A stretch of 64,000 nt of DNA from Symsagittifera roscoffensis (lineage: Eukaryota; Xenacoelomorpha; Acoela; Convolutidae). Below the pieces are notes generated by a model that was not told the origin of the DNA, did not search any database, and was given only the letters and a program-made list of their open reading frames with translations. Position numbers and translations under genes: made by a program. Below are positions 30,263 through 39,059 of the stretch, in pieces (the stretch's first letter is position 1; each line of letters starts with the position of its first letter). The stretch covers positions 31,114,141 to 31,178,140 of the forward strand of contig NC_087071.1 in the NCBI RefSeq assembly GCF_963678635.1, given 5' to 3'.

Positions 30263-31083
30263 CGAATGACCGAAAAGCAAGATGGAAAAAGAGACAAAAA
30301 TTAGAAGAATTTAGAAGTTATAGAACTTCTAAACAACGAAAGAAGAAGAAAACAAAGGAGTAATGAAGAAAAAGCTAAAACTCAGAATTGTTTTAGGTGT
30401 GTGAAAAAACTCAAGTGAGAAACCAAGCAACCAAGTTGTAATTGAAAACTGAAACATTTAGTTGAGTTTTGAAATTGTTGCATTTATAAATTTGCATTTT
30501 GATTTTGGTCGAGTGGTTTTAGAGACACTCACTTACTATTTATTTAGAAAGGCTTAAGTGAAGGAGTATATTTAAATATTCCAGCCAGCATGACTGTTTT
30601 TAATCAGCTAGGAGAACTGATCACTTTGTGGTGACATGGAAGGCTTGAGTAATCTCTCGAAGAGGGAGATTGTTTCATTATTCTTGCTAACCACAGAGTT
30701 TCTTAGTTTTAGTATTCAGGACAATAACAAGCAAGATTTCCGAAGGGAGAAGCATAGTAGGATAATTTTAGCTTGTTGGTTGGCAGGACTGTCCTGCAAG
30801 CCAGCACCTTTTAAATCTAAGAGAAAAAGTTTTAATCGAGACATTGACACTGGAAGTCAGAAAATATGTTTTATCTTAAGTCATATCCTCAATGTGCAGA
30901 TTGATGAAAGAATTTGAAGGCTATAGTGATGTAGTATGATGCCAATTATATTCTGCAGTGAATCGATGTGACGCGGATAAAAGTAAATTCGTGCATTTTG
31001 TAAATTCTGTTCGATGACACTGTTTCAATTTTACGAGCATTGCGTGATTCAATGAGGACATTGACCGGACTGTCCGGGGAGTA
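30263..31083 (+). other. 3' non-coding region of copy A ending in a polypurine tract
   Basis: AT-rich sequence with a 93-codon frame at 30636-30917 of no known family; the same frame survives intact in the duplicate at 33182-33463, which says little because the duplication is young. A short hairpin GCAGGA-CTG-TCCTGC lies near 30783-30797. The end CCGGGGAGTA (31074-31083) is the polypurine tract, identical in copy B3 at 45961-45970. Confidence 0.55.
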
Positions 31084-32011
31084 TGTGACATTCGACCAGA
31101 ATGTGCCAAAATGCAATCTCTCCAGAATTCAAAATTTTAGCAGCGAGCCTTCCGAATTAGTGATTTTAAAGGATTAACGACGTTATTTGAACGATGGGAC
31201 AAAACGTGAAGGTTAAAGGATTCGGGAATTGCTAATTCTTAAATTTTCGAAGTGATTACGTAACATTTCTGAGAAACGTCAGAAACGGCCATTTTGGCAA
31301 AAAGAACGAAGAAACACAGAACAACATTAGCTGCGATCGCAAGAAGTACGGAAATTGTGAGAAAAAAACGACAACAAATCGCGGAGTTAACAGAGAGCAC
31401 TCCGAGTTGCAACTATTGTGTCGCTCGCTACAATAGTTGCAAGGCCGTTGCAGACAACGGTGAAGGGTGGAGGACAGCCTTCCGGATTAAGAAGAAATCA
31501 AGATTAACGAGCCTGATTCAGTGGATTCAAGAATCCGGAAGGGTTTCGGAACTGAGACTTTTATTCTTTTATATAGACTTTTAGCTTCTTGTCATGTCCT
31601 GGTTTGAATTTAATTAACAACTGGATTCATTTTGATAAGGATGAGAAGCTAGGAGTTGGGGGAAAGGGTTGATCCATCTTCGATGGAGATGATGATTTTT
31701 ATCTACTGAACAAAAACAATAGTAATATAATAAGTAGTACCCCTGTTTTTAGGAGTGACCTCGTGGTCTGGGGATACTGAGACCCAGCCATGAGCTCACT
31801 ATTCTTGCATGTAATTAAGTTAATTTGAGTGTTTTGACCGAAGCCGAAAGCAGTAACGTTTTTGTCGACCCGATGTTAGAAAAGACCACCGAAAAGTACT
31901 GGCTTGGTAGAGACGGTGAAAAGCATGCAAAGCTCTGTTTAGACGTTAGCCAGTCGTCTTAAGACTTAGTTTTGTTTTCCGTCGATATGTATCTTCCGGG
32001 CGAATGTTACA
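31084..32011 (+). mobile_element. 3' LTR of copy A (928 bp), duplicated at 33630-34557
   Basis: It begins TGTGACATTCGACC directly after the polypurine tract and ends GGGCGAATGTTACA; family-B LTRs begin TGTGCCA and end CGACTGTTACA. Strong hairpins are packed in the middle: TTGCAACTATTGT (31407-31419) with ACAATAGTTGCAA (31430-31442), CCGTTG/CAACGG at 31445-31460, and CCTTCCGGATT (31478-31488) with AATCCGGAAGG (31532-31542). Near the right end, CTGGG/CCCAG and ACTGGCT/AGCCAGT pairs also occur in the old LTR at 14 kb. It should hold the promoter and the polyadenylation signal, which I cannot place with confidence. Confidence 0.75.
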
Positions 32012-32300
32012 CCCAGTCATCGCCAACATAGCAGAGGAGAGAAAATCCAACAGTTATCGCCAGCTAGAAACCTCTCATTATTTTTTTGAACCTGTTGCAA
32101 TCGAGACCCTTGGAGGTATAGGTGAAACCAGTTATAACTTTTTGAAAGAACTCTCCCGCCGCATTGATGCAAAAACTCAAGAAAAACACAGTTTTCTTTT
32201 TTTAAGACAACGGCTCGGCATCACTGTGCAACGTGGCAACGCCATCTGTTTGCTTGAGCCGGCATTCAAACACAGCAAACTTTTTCTTCATATGTCTTGA
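32012..32300 (+). pseudogene. C-terminal tail of a reverse-transcriptase element flanking copy A
   Basis: Directly after the LTR end the frame reads 'NIAEERKSNSYRQLETSHYF', 'EPVAIETLGGIGETSYNFLK' and 'RQRLGITVQRGNAICLLEPA', stopping at 32298. This is the same tail family as 1699-2112 on the minus strand. It suggests that copy A was inserted into, or near the end of, an older element; the upstream half is not present at the left end of copy A. Confidence 0.6.
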
Positions 32301-32496
32301 CCACCTTGTTTATTTTGATTTCTTAATTGAATTTTTTTAACACTTGATGATGCTAGTTTTAGCGAAAACGTTCCTATTTCAATTTTAAAAAGTATTTCAA
32401 TTAAGTTTCACTGACCTATTATCATTTTCAAAAATGTACACTCTGTAACAAAAACTAATAATTATCACTCGAGTTCTCAACCCCTTCTTTGACCTT
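32301..32496 (+). other. AT-rich flank with hammerhead-like core
   Basis: TTGATGATGCTAGTTTTAGC followed at once by GAAAACGTTCC has the arrangement of a hammerhead ribozyme core: (C)UGAUGA, a stem II of GCTA/TAGC, then GAAA. The first core base is T where C is needed, and I cannot find a good cleavage-site partner. A related stretch lies at 5130-5160. The rest is AT-rich with no frame. Confidence 0.3.
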
Positions 32497-33629
32497 CCAG
32501 TGACTCATCGGAATGCAGTGACCACCGCTGTGAAAAGAATTTCCAGGACGAGTGAACGTAGTGGAAAGGAGAAAGCAGAGATGCTGAAAGAAGATTTGGA
32601 GAGAAACGTGACGTTGTGTCTCCACAACAGCTTGTGCAGGAACAGAGAATCTAACGTGGATCCGCTACCTTGCTGCAAACAGAGGGTAGAAGAGCAGAAG
32701 TGTTGGAGGACGGCTTCCAGCAGCGTCAGGATAGCTAACGACGTGTTACAAGATACGGAGACTGAGAGTGCAGAGTCAGTATCACAGGAGGAAGAAATGG
32801 AGCATTGACGAATGACCGAAAAGCAAGATGGAAAAAGAGACAAAAATTAGAAGAATTTAGAAGTTATAGAACTTCTGAACAACGAAAGAAGAAGAGAACA
32901 AAGGAGTAATGAAGAAAAAGCTAAAACTCAGAATTGTTTTAGGTGTGTGAAAAAACTCAAGTGAGAAACCAAGCAACCAAGTTGTAATTGAAAACTGAAA
33001 CATTTAGTTGAGTTTTGAAACTGTTGCACTTATAAATTTGCATTTTGATTTTAGTCGAGTGGCTTTAGAGACACTCACTTACTATTTATTTAGAAAGGCT
33101 TAAGTGAAGGAGTATATTTAAATATTCCAGCCAGCATGACTGTTTTTAATCAGCTAGGAGAACTGATCACTTTGTGGTGACATGGAAGGCTTGAGTAATC
33201 TCTCGAAGAGGGAGATTGTTTCATTGTTCTTGCTAACCACAGAGTTTCTTAGTTTTAGTATTCAGGACAATAACAAGCAAGATTTCCGAAGGGAGAAGCA
33301 TAGTAGGATAATTTTAGCTTGTTGGTTGGCAGGACTGTCCTGCAAGCCAGCACCTTTTAAATCTAAGAGAAAAAGTTTTAATCGAGACATTGACACTGGA
33401 AGTCAGAAAATATGTTTTATCTTAAGTCATATCCTCAATGTGCAGATTGATGAAAGAATTTGAAGGCTATAGTGATGTAGTATGATGCCAATTATATTCT
33501 GCAGTGAATCGATGTGACGCGGATAAAAGTAAATTCGCGCATTTTGTAAGTTCTGTTCGATGACACTGTTTCAATTTTACGAGCATTGCGTGATTCAATG
33601 AGGACATTGACCGGACTGTCCGGGGAGTA

Positions 33630-34557
33630 TGTGACATTCGACCAGAATGTGCCAAAATGCAATCTCTGCAGAATTCGAAATTTTAGCAGCGAGCCTTCCG
33701 AATTAGTGATTTTAAAGGATTAACGACGTTATTTGAACGATGGGACAAAACGTGAAGGTTAAAGGATTCGGGAATTGCTAATTCTTAAATTTTCGAAGTG
33801 ATTACGTAACATTTCTGAGAAACGTCAGAAACGGCCATTTTGGCAAAAAGAACGAAGAAACACAGAACAACATTAGCTGCGATCGCAAGAAGTACGGAAA
33901 TTGTGAGAAAAAAACGACAACAAATCGCGGAGTTAACAGAGAGCACTCCGAGTTGCAACTATTGTGTCGCTCGCTACAATAGTTGCAAGGCCGTTGCAGA
34001 CAACGGTGAAGGGTGGAGGACAGCCTTCCGGATTAAGAAGAAATCAAGATTAACAAGCCTGATTCAGTGGATTCAAGATTCCGGAAGGGTTTCGGAACTG
34101 AGACTTTTATTCTTTTATATATACTTTTAGCTTCTTGTCATGTCCTGGTTTGAATTTAATTAACAACTGGATTCATTTTGATAAGGATGAGAAGCTAGGA
34201 GTTGGGGGAAAGGGTTGATCCATCTTCGATGGAGATGATGATTTTTATCTACTGAACAAAAACAATAGTAATATAATAAGTAGTAGCCCTGTTTTTAGGA
34301 GTGACCTCGTGGTCTGGGGATACTGAGACCCAGCCATGAGCTCACTATTCTTGCATGTAATTAAGTTAATTTGAGTGTTTTGGCCGAAGCCGAAAGCAGT
34401 AACGTTTTTGTCGACCCGATGTTAGAAAAGACCACCGAAAAGTACTGGCTTGGTAGAGACGGTGAAAAGCATGCAAAGCTCTGTTTAGACGTTAGCCAGT
34501 CGTCTTAAGACTTAGTTTTGTTTTCCGTCGATATGTATCTTCCGGGCGAATGTTACA
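33630..34557 (+). mobile_element. Duplicate of the copy A LTR
   Basis: Begins TGTGACATTCGACC after CCGGGGAGTA and ends GGGCGAATGTTACA, as in unit 1. It arose by segmental duplication, not by retrotransposition, because the flanks are duplicated with it. Confidence 0.85.
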
Positions 34558-34843
34558 CCCAGTCATCGCCAACATAGCAGAGGAGAGAAAATGCAACAGT
34601 TATCGCCAGCTAGAAACCTCTCATTATTTTGAACCTGTTGCAATCGAGACCCTTGGAGGTATAGGTGAAACCAGTTATAACTTTTTGAAAGAACTCTCCC
34701 GCCGCATTGATGCAAAAACTCAAGAAAAACGCAGTTTTCTTTTTTTAAGACAACGGCTGGGCATCACTGTGCAACGTGGCAACGCCATCTGTTTGCTTGA
34801 GCCGGCATTCAAACACAGCAAACTTTTCCTTCATATGTCTTGA
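34558..34843 (+). pseudogene. Duplicate of the reverse-transcriptase tail
   Basis: Same as 32012-32300 but one codon shorter (a 3-bp loss in the T run before 'EPVAIETLGG'). The 'VQRGNAICLLEPA' motif and the stop are preserved. Confidence 0.6.
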
Positions 34844-35040
34844 CCACCTTGTTTATTTTGATTTCTTAATTGAATTTTTTTAACACTTGATGATGCTAGT
34901 TTTAGCGAAAACGTTCCTATTTCAATTTTAAAAAGTATTTCAATTAAGTTTCACTGACCTATTATCATTTTCAAAAATGTACACTCTGTAACAAAAACTA
35001 ATAATTATCACTCGAGTTCTCAACCCCTTCTTTGACCTTC

Positions 35041-35103
35041 CAGCCAATGATTATAGCACCTGTTTTCCTTCACCTGATGTGTGAATTGAGTGAACGACTT
35101 ACA
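35041..35103 (+). mobile_element. Remnant of a family-B LTR 3' end
   Basis: AGCCAATGATTATAGCACCT followed by GTTTTCCTTCACC and ending GAACGACTTACA parallels AGCCAATGGTTATAGGACCT and the end CGACTGTTACA of the B3 LTR (46790-46855). It starts exactly at the CCAG breakpoint of the tandem duplication. Confidence 0.55.
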
Positions 35104-35439
35104 TCTTTAGACAAACAAGTTTGAATGCCCTTAGAAAGCAAAAAAATTTTTTGAAGTTCAATTTCTTCAGAAGTTCAGAACAAGAAACCATCGCAGGGAC
35201 GCAGCAGGGCAAAGGTGCGGAGAGCGGAGGTGTTGGGGACCTCCAGCCGCAGCCAAACGACCAATAAGTGGTAAGATTTTGATGTGGCTGTTTTTTCTTT
35301 ACCGAGTGCCACATGAAATTAAGTGCTCGTGGCCTGCAAAGAAAAGATGACGGCAATTTTGCTGCCACCACCACTCCTTAGATTGGTCCTGAAAAGAAAA
35401 CTCAGATTGAAAACTTGTGTTAGATTATTTAAAACATTT
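35104..35439. other. No gene seen
   Basis: Mixed composition with a GC-richer patch (35200-35270, GGACCTCCAGCCGCAG) that loosely recalls 13770-13800 in the old LTR. No reading frame of note. Confidence 0.35.
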
Positions 35440-36094
35440 TAATAAATTTAATAGCAGTTTCCTGAGAATTGAATTTCTGAGAAAATGTCTCAATAACGAC
35501 ATTATACCAGACTTTTTACGGTTTCGCGCGCCTGATAACGTTGTTTTTTCGGATCAAGCGGTGCACAGCTTCTAACTGAGACTGAGATAAGCCAGGCAAA
35601 TGTGGATAGGGCCAAGGCATCGGGTAATCAAGCAAAAGCAAGAGATGTAGTGAGAAGGGGTATAGATGAGAAGTGGTGGCCTTCGGTATTATTCTATCTC
35701 GACCGGCAAGCAAGGTGTAGTGCCAATAACCTGATAAGCCGACACAAGAGAAAGCTTGAAAAAGTTTCGGACAGACAGGATAGGACATTAAAAAACTTGG
35801 ATGAAAGGTCAGTTAGAATTTTAGATGAAGTGATTTTGCCGCTTTGGGTGCGGAAAGTCTTAAGTTTTGGACGAAAACATCAGAGACAAATTCAATGAAA
35901 TTCACTTCCTTGCTGACATTAATAGCTTTTTTTCTGAACTGAAGTTAAATAGAATACCCGGAGAAAAATTATGTGAGATTGAAGCAGCTGCAAAGAGATA
36001 TGCTAAGAATGTGAAACAGACCCCCTCTGACAAAGGTGTTTTAAAAAGCCAGAAAGTATTTGAAAGACAACGGTCTTCTGGCAGTGCCGTTTGA
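35440..36094 (+). pseudogene. Penelope-like ORF, N-terminal region
   Basis: 'FLRKCLNNDIIPDFLRFR' with 'NVVFSDQAVHSF' (35478-35575) begins it, ended by a stop. 'ASGNQAKARDVVRRGIDEKW' continues in another frame (35602-35898) up to 'LPLWVRKVLSFGRKH', and 'DKFNEIHFLADINSFFSELK' (35867-36094) in a third. These are the typical segments before the reverse-transcriptase core in Penelope-like proteins. Confidence 0.6.
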
Positions 36095-36822
36095 TAAGGG
36101 GGTGAGTTTTTGTGTAATGCAAAAGAAGACATATCAGAAAAAAACTGAAAGATTTATTACATGCAAAACAATTTAGTGAGAGGAAGAATCTGACAGACAG
36201 CGTGATTATGAAAATTGAGAAAGACAAAAAAAAAGAATTACTCGCCATTAAAAAGAAGGACGAGTAGGGCGAAGCGCTGTATACTAGGTTGAGACCAACG
36301 GGAGCGCATCCGGCTAGGCTGTATGGATCAGCAAAAGTACACAAACAAGGCACACCATTTCGTCCCGTCCTTTCTTTGCCTGGTAGCTCATATGACAACC
36401 TAAATAAAACATTGGCAAAGTACTTCGATGAAATTGAGGGTGCAATGATAGAAACGAACACTCACTGGCCAGGGAGATCTTGGAGAAAACTGAGTTGGAC
36501 TCTGACGAGAGTATAATCTCCCTAATGAAAAGAGTTTGTACACTAATGTTCCGCTCAAGGAAGCGGTTGAATTAGCCCTGAGGAGATTATATGAGCAAGT
36601 TAACCCTTCGGAGACATCTCGCGAGACTATGAAAAAACTACTGAATTTGGCAGTGAGTAAGGTACACTTTAACTGCAATGGTTTGTGGTATGTACAAAAA
36701 GACGGTATAGCAATGCGCGCCTCCCTTGCAGTAATATTGGCTAATTTGTGGCTCAAAGAATACGAACCTGCAATAAAGAAAAAAGTACCAAAATTGACTG
36801 TGCTAAATGAGGAGGGTAACAA
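36095..36822 (+). pseudogene. Penelope-like reverse transcriptase, N-terminal half
   Basis: 'PTGAHPARLYGSAKVHKQGT' and 'RPVLSLPGSSYDNLNK' (36289-36516) are the Penelope reverse-transcriptase signature. After a frameshift 'YTNVPLKEAVELALRRLYEQ' (36536-36853) carries the helix after the first catalytic region, and 'YVQKDGIAMRASLAVILANL' is the motif normally of the form DGxAMGxxL, with Gly changed to Arg. The first catalytic Asp falls at the frame break near 36520. Confidence 0.65.
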
Positions 36823-36992
36823 CGAAGTGTGCTCTAGATGTCAAAAAAGGTGACATATCGGACAAAAGGGGTAGAATGCGAAGCTTCTTTGATTTGGTAC
36901 CAATGAGGGTGTAGTAACATATCGGAATCCGAATACGCAGACAACGCTGAAACAGTATGGTATTGCATGACTTGCAAAAAACAACAGGAAGC
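36823..36992 (+). pseudogene. PHD-finger-like insert inside the Penelope reverse transcriptase
   Basis: After 'LTVLNEEGNN' the sequence reads 'EVCSRCQK', then in a shifted frame 'VTYRTKGVECEASLIWYQ', a stop, 'GCSNISESEYADNAETVWYC' and 'MTCKKQQ'. The ligand pattern is C-x2-C, C-x2-(S), W-Y-(Q)-x2-C, W-x-C-x2-C, i.e. a PHD zinc finger (C4-H-C3) in which one Cys and the His have mutated. The reverse transcriptase resumes after it with 'VNSVKFFLRYEDDLVRAV'. PHD fingers often read histone tails, so the insert could have helped target choice. Confidence 0.6.
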
Positions 36993-37411
36993 ACATCGGA
37001 CTGTGAATAGTGTTAAATTTTTCCTAAGATATGAGGACGACTTAGTTAGAGCGGTCAAGGGCGATCCTGGGGTAGTTCTAGAGGCTGCCAATAAATTGCA
37101 TCCAAACTTGCAGTTCACCATAGAAGAACTTGATAGTAACGGTAATTTGTCAATTCTTTTTGGACTTAAATGTCAACGTGGATTCAGGAAAAAAGGTCAC
37201 ATGTGGTTGGTACCAAAAACCCACTGATACCGGCACCATTCTAAGTTTCAGAGGCTGCACACCTTTGCAGCACAAAAGAAATGTTATTGAAGGGACGGTT
37301 CATAGGAATTTCAGAAGTACCTCAACATGGGAAGATTTTGACCAGGCATTGGAAAAAAATTGGAAGCAATGGATTGAAAATCAGATCAAAAAAATTGGAG
37401 AGACAGGATAG
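36993..37411 (+). pseudogene. Penelope-like reverse transcriptase, C-terminal half
   Basis: 'FFLRYEDDLVRAVKGDPGVV' has the catalytic Asp pair of the RYxDD box (here Y-E-D-D, where Val is usual before the DD). 'NKLHPNLQFTIEELDSNGN' follows, then after a frameshift at about 37150 'LDLNVNVDSGKKVTCGWYQK' and 'PTDTGTILSFRGCTPLQHKR', which are typical Penelope thumb motifs. Confidence 0.65.
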
Positions 37412-37485
37412 TGTTTGAAACTCTTATCAAGATCATTGAGGGGGAAAAAATTTAGAGTGAAGGCATCAAAACCGAGAAATGATAA

Positions 37486-37953
37486 ATGATTGAAAGACTC
37501 ACCCCCCTTCTTAAAATGCAATATCGAGGCAATCCATCTCAACTGTTAGCTGCAAAAGTTCGGCTAATATCCGAGGCACAAATAATTTTTACAACAAAAA
37601 AATTGAAAAGATGCTTGGCATCCCTCAAAACTTCCTTTGCTCGTGAACTGAGATCCAAAGTGGTGTACAAGCTTACATGTAGTGGATGTAAATCCACCTA
37701 TGTCGGACAGACAGTCCGACATTTAGCCACGAGGGTCGATGAACATCGCAAAGGGGACTCCCCAGTAGGGCAACACTTGTTAGAATGTAAAAAAGAGGTA
37801 GGCGGTACTACTGAGCTGAAGTCAGAGATTATAGACCAAACAGCCAACACTCATAAGCTACTGAAACTTAATGATTTGCATATTTGGAGGGAGAGGCCGA
37901 GGATCAACACACGCGATGAATTCAGGAGCCAAGAATTAACACTAAAATTATAG
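37486..37953 (+). CDS. Penelope-like GIY-YIG endonuclease domain
   Basis: A 155-codon uninterrupted stretch with 'RSKVVYKLTCSGCKSTYVGQ' (VVY at 59-61 as the GIY element, YVG at 72-74 as the YIG element), then 'TVRHLATRVDEHRKGD' with the Arg and His expected in the nuclease and 'VGQHLLECKK'. A Cys pair in 'TCSGC' is common in Penelope proteins. The domain would nick target DNA for target-primed reverse transcription. It is really the intact C-terminus of a broken ORF; the ATG at 37486 is internal. Confidence 0.75.
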   Translation: MIERLTPLLKMQYRGNPSQLLAAKVRLISEAQIIFTTKKLKRCLASLKTSFARELRSKVVYKLTCSGCKSTYVGQTVRHLATRVDEHRKGDSPVGQHLLECKKEVGGTTELKSEIIDQTANTHKLLKLNDLHIWRERPRINTRDEFRSQELTLKL

Positions 37954-38753
37954 TCTATGTATAACATGGCTAAAAGTTAAAAAACTGACTTGAAAGAATC
38001 AAAAATATTCCCAAATCGAAATTTTATAACCACGAAAGAACGAAAAACTAAAAAATCTCAGCAATTTGCAGGAAAAGGTTATTCAAGATTACGTAATTGA
38101 TTATGTAATTACAGTTGTTCAAATTTGATTGGTTATAAAGTTTTAGAGCATTTTTAGACATGTTTCTCATTTTTCAGATCTTTTATCGTTTTGTAAATAT
38201 TGTGAAAAAATTTCAATCCTGATGCTGCACAAAATGTGCGAAAACGTTTGAATTAACTTTTTAAATTTCTTATATCAGTTTATTTTGTTATTTTTGAATT
38301 TCACGGTGCCGCCGACCCTAGCACTGAGTTTTCTTCTAAAAAAGCTCTGTAAGAACTTGAGGCCATAAACCGAGGAAACCAGGGCAGGTAGCTTCCTTAA
38401 CCAGGTTGCGGAGGACCGACCGTTTAGCAGACCAATCTATCTTTTAGCATGAAAAGAGAAAAATGAACCTTTTAGCAGACCAACGTAATAAAGTGATGGA
38501 TGATTGATTGACAGACTGAAAAAGACGCTCACAGTCTGAGGCCAAGCTTCACCAATTCAGACAATTAGCTCGCAATTTGTAAACAAGAGTATCCACTTCA
38601 AAAACACAACATTCTCAATTAGCGGAAAAACAAAGGTTTACGCGCACAATAACACTCGTGTTGAATTGAAACGCAGCGGAGCAAGTGGTCGCTAATCACC
38701 AATGGCGCGTTTGAAGTTAGTTATCTGTTAATGATGAAGGGTTTGTGAAGAAA
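37954..38753. other. AT-rich region without a recognised gene
   Basis: It follows the Penelope stop. A short direct repeat, TTTAGCAGACCAA at 38421 and again near 38472, is the only structure seen. The boundary with the family-B LTR fragment is at 38754. Confidence 0.4.
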
Positions 38754-38996
38754 TGTAACAGTCGCCTTTTTACGTCACATATGAGGTTAAAGAAAAATAG
38801 GCCCTATAACCATTGGCTCAAGAGTAAGGGACACTATCTCTTGAGTTTTTCCACCTCGAACGCTCGGAGCCAATTCGGTTCACTTGCGACATGAGACTAA
38901 AAACCCGTTACAGCTTAAAGGCCACTACCAAAATACCCCCCACTCTAGAAAATAAGAACGTACCCATACTTAGATCTCAAAATACCCAAAATATTT
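38754..38996 (-). mobile_element. 3' part of a family-B LTR (copy B2)
   Basis: Reverse complement of 46620-46855 with about 90% identity by eye. It ends TGTTACA on the minus strand (38760-38754). The first two thirds of the LTR and the 3' non-coding region are missing, so coding sequence at 39060 nearly abuts it, with an AT filler (TTAATATTTATTAATATG) between. Confidence 0.7.
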
Positions 38997-39059
38997 TAGG
39001 TTTATTAATATGATTAAATTTTTTAATATTTATTAATATGATTAATTTTTTCAAATTAC

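Larger units (their letters stand above)
14415..32011 (+). mobile_element. Giant Ty3/gypsy-type LTR retrotransposon, copy A (internal region plus 3' LTR)
   Basis: The coding order is pre-protease, aspartic protease, reverse transcriptase, RNase H, integrase, macro-like domain (block 1, 14.4-20.94 kb), then a second block of about 8.9 kb (21.35-30.26 kb), a polypurine tract and an LTR. The presence of a second LTR-like sequence on the left gives a span of about 18.5 kb, against 5-7 kb usual for Ty3/gypsy. Copies B1-B3 in this window carry the same second block, and B1 also carries the macro domain, so the layout is inherited. Block 1 has three in-frame stops and several frameshifts, and the reverse-transcriptase and RNase H catalytic residues are lost, so this copy is dead. 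Confidence 0.8.
29951..32496 (+). repeat. Tandem segmental duplication, unit 1 (2,546 bp)
   Basis: From CCAGTGACTCATCGG the sequence repeats at 32497 with an offset of 2,546 bp, falling to 2,543 after a 3-bp length change in a T run near 32083. The unit covers the end of the second block, the 3' non-coding region, the whole 3' LTR and 485 bp of flanking DNA. I count about 20 substitutions between units, near 0.8%. Both breakpoints lie at CCAG. Confidence 0.95.
32497..35039 (+). repeat. Tandem segmental duplication, unit 2 (2,543 bp)
   Basis: Near-identical copy of 29951-32496. It contains a truncated C-terminal piece of the second block (32497-32808), the 3' region (with the 93-codon frame at 33182-33463), the polypurine tract and LTR (33630-34557), the reverse-transcriptase tail (34558-34843), and the AT-rich flank. 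One hairpin arm (AATCCGGAAGG) has changed to ATTCCGGAAGG. At its end CCAG passes into a family-B LTR end. Confidence 0.95.
35440..37953 (+). mobile_element. Penelope-like element, 5'-truncated and frameshifted
   Basis: Plus-strand fragments in fixed order give the N-terminal region, the reverse transcriptase, a PHD-finger-like insert within the reverse transcriptase, and a C-terminal GIY-YIG nuclease. It is less decayed than the 6.2-7.5 kb remnant, but at least seven frame changes or stops occur. No pseudo-LTR is recognised at its ends. Confidence 0.75.

Noticed and set aside
30636-30917. 93-codon frame repeated intact at 33182-33463, suggestive of a small conserved gene
   Set aside because: The repeat is a recent segmental duplication, so intactness is not evidence of selection; no counterpart is seen in the B copies.
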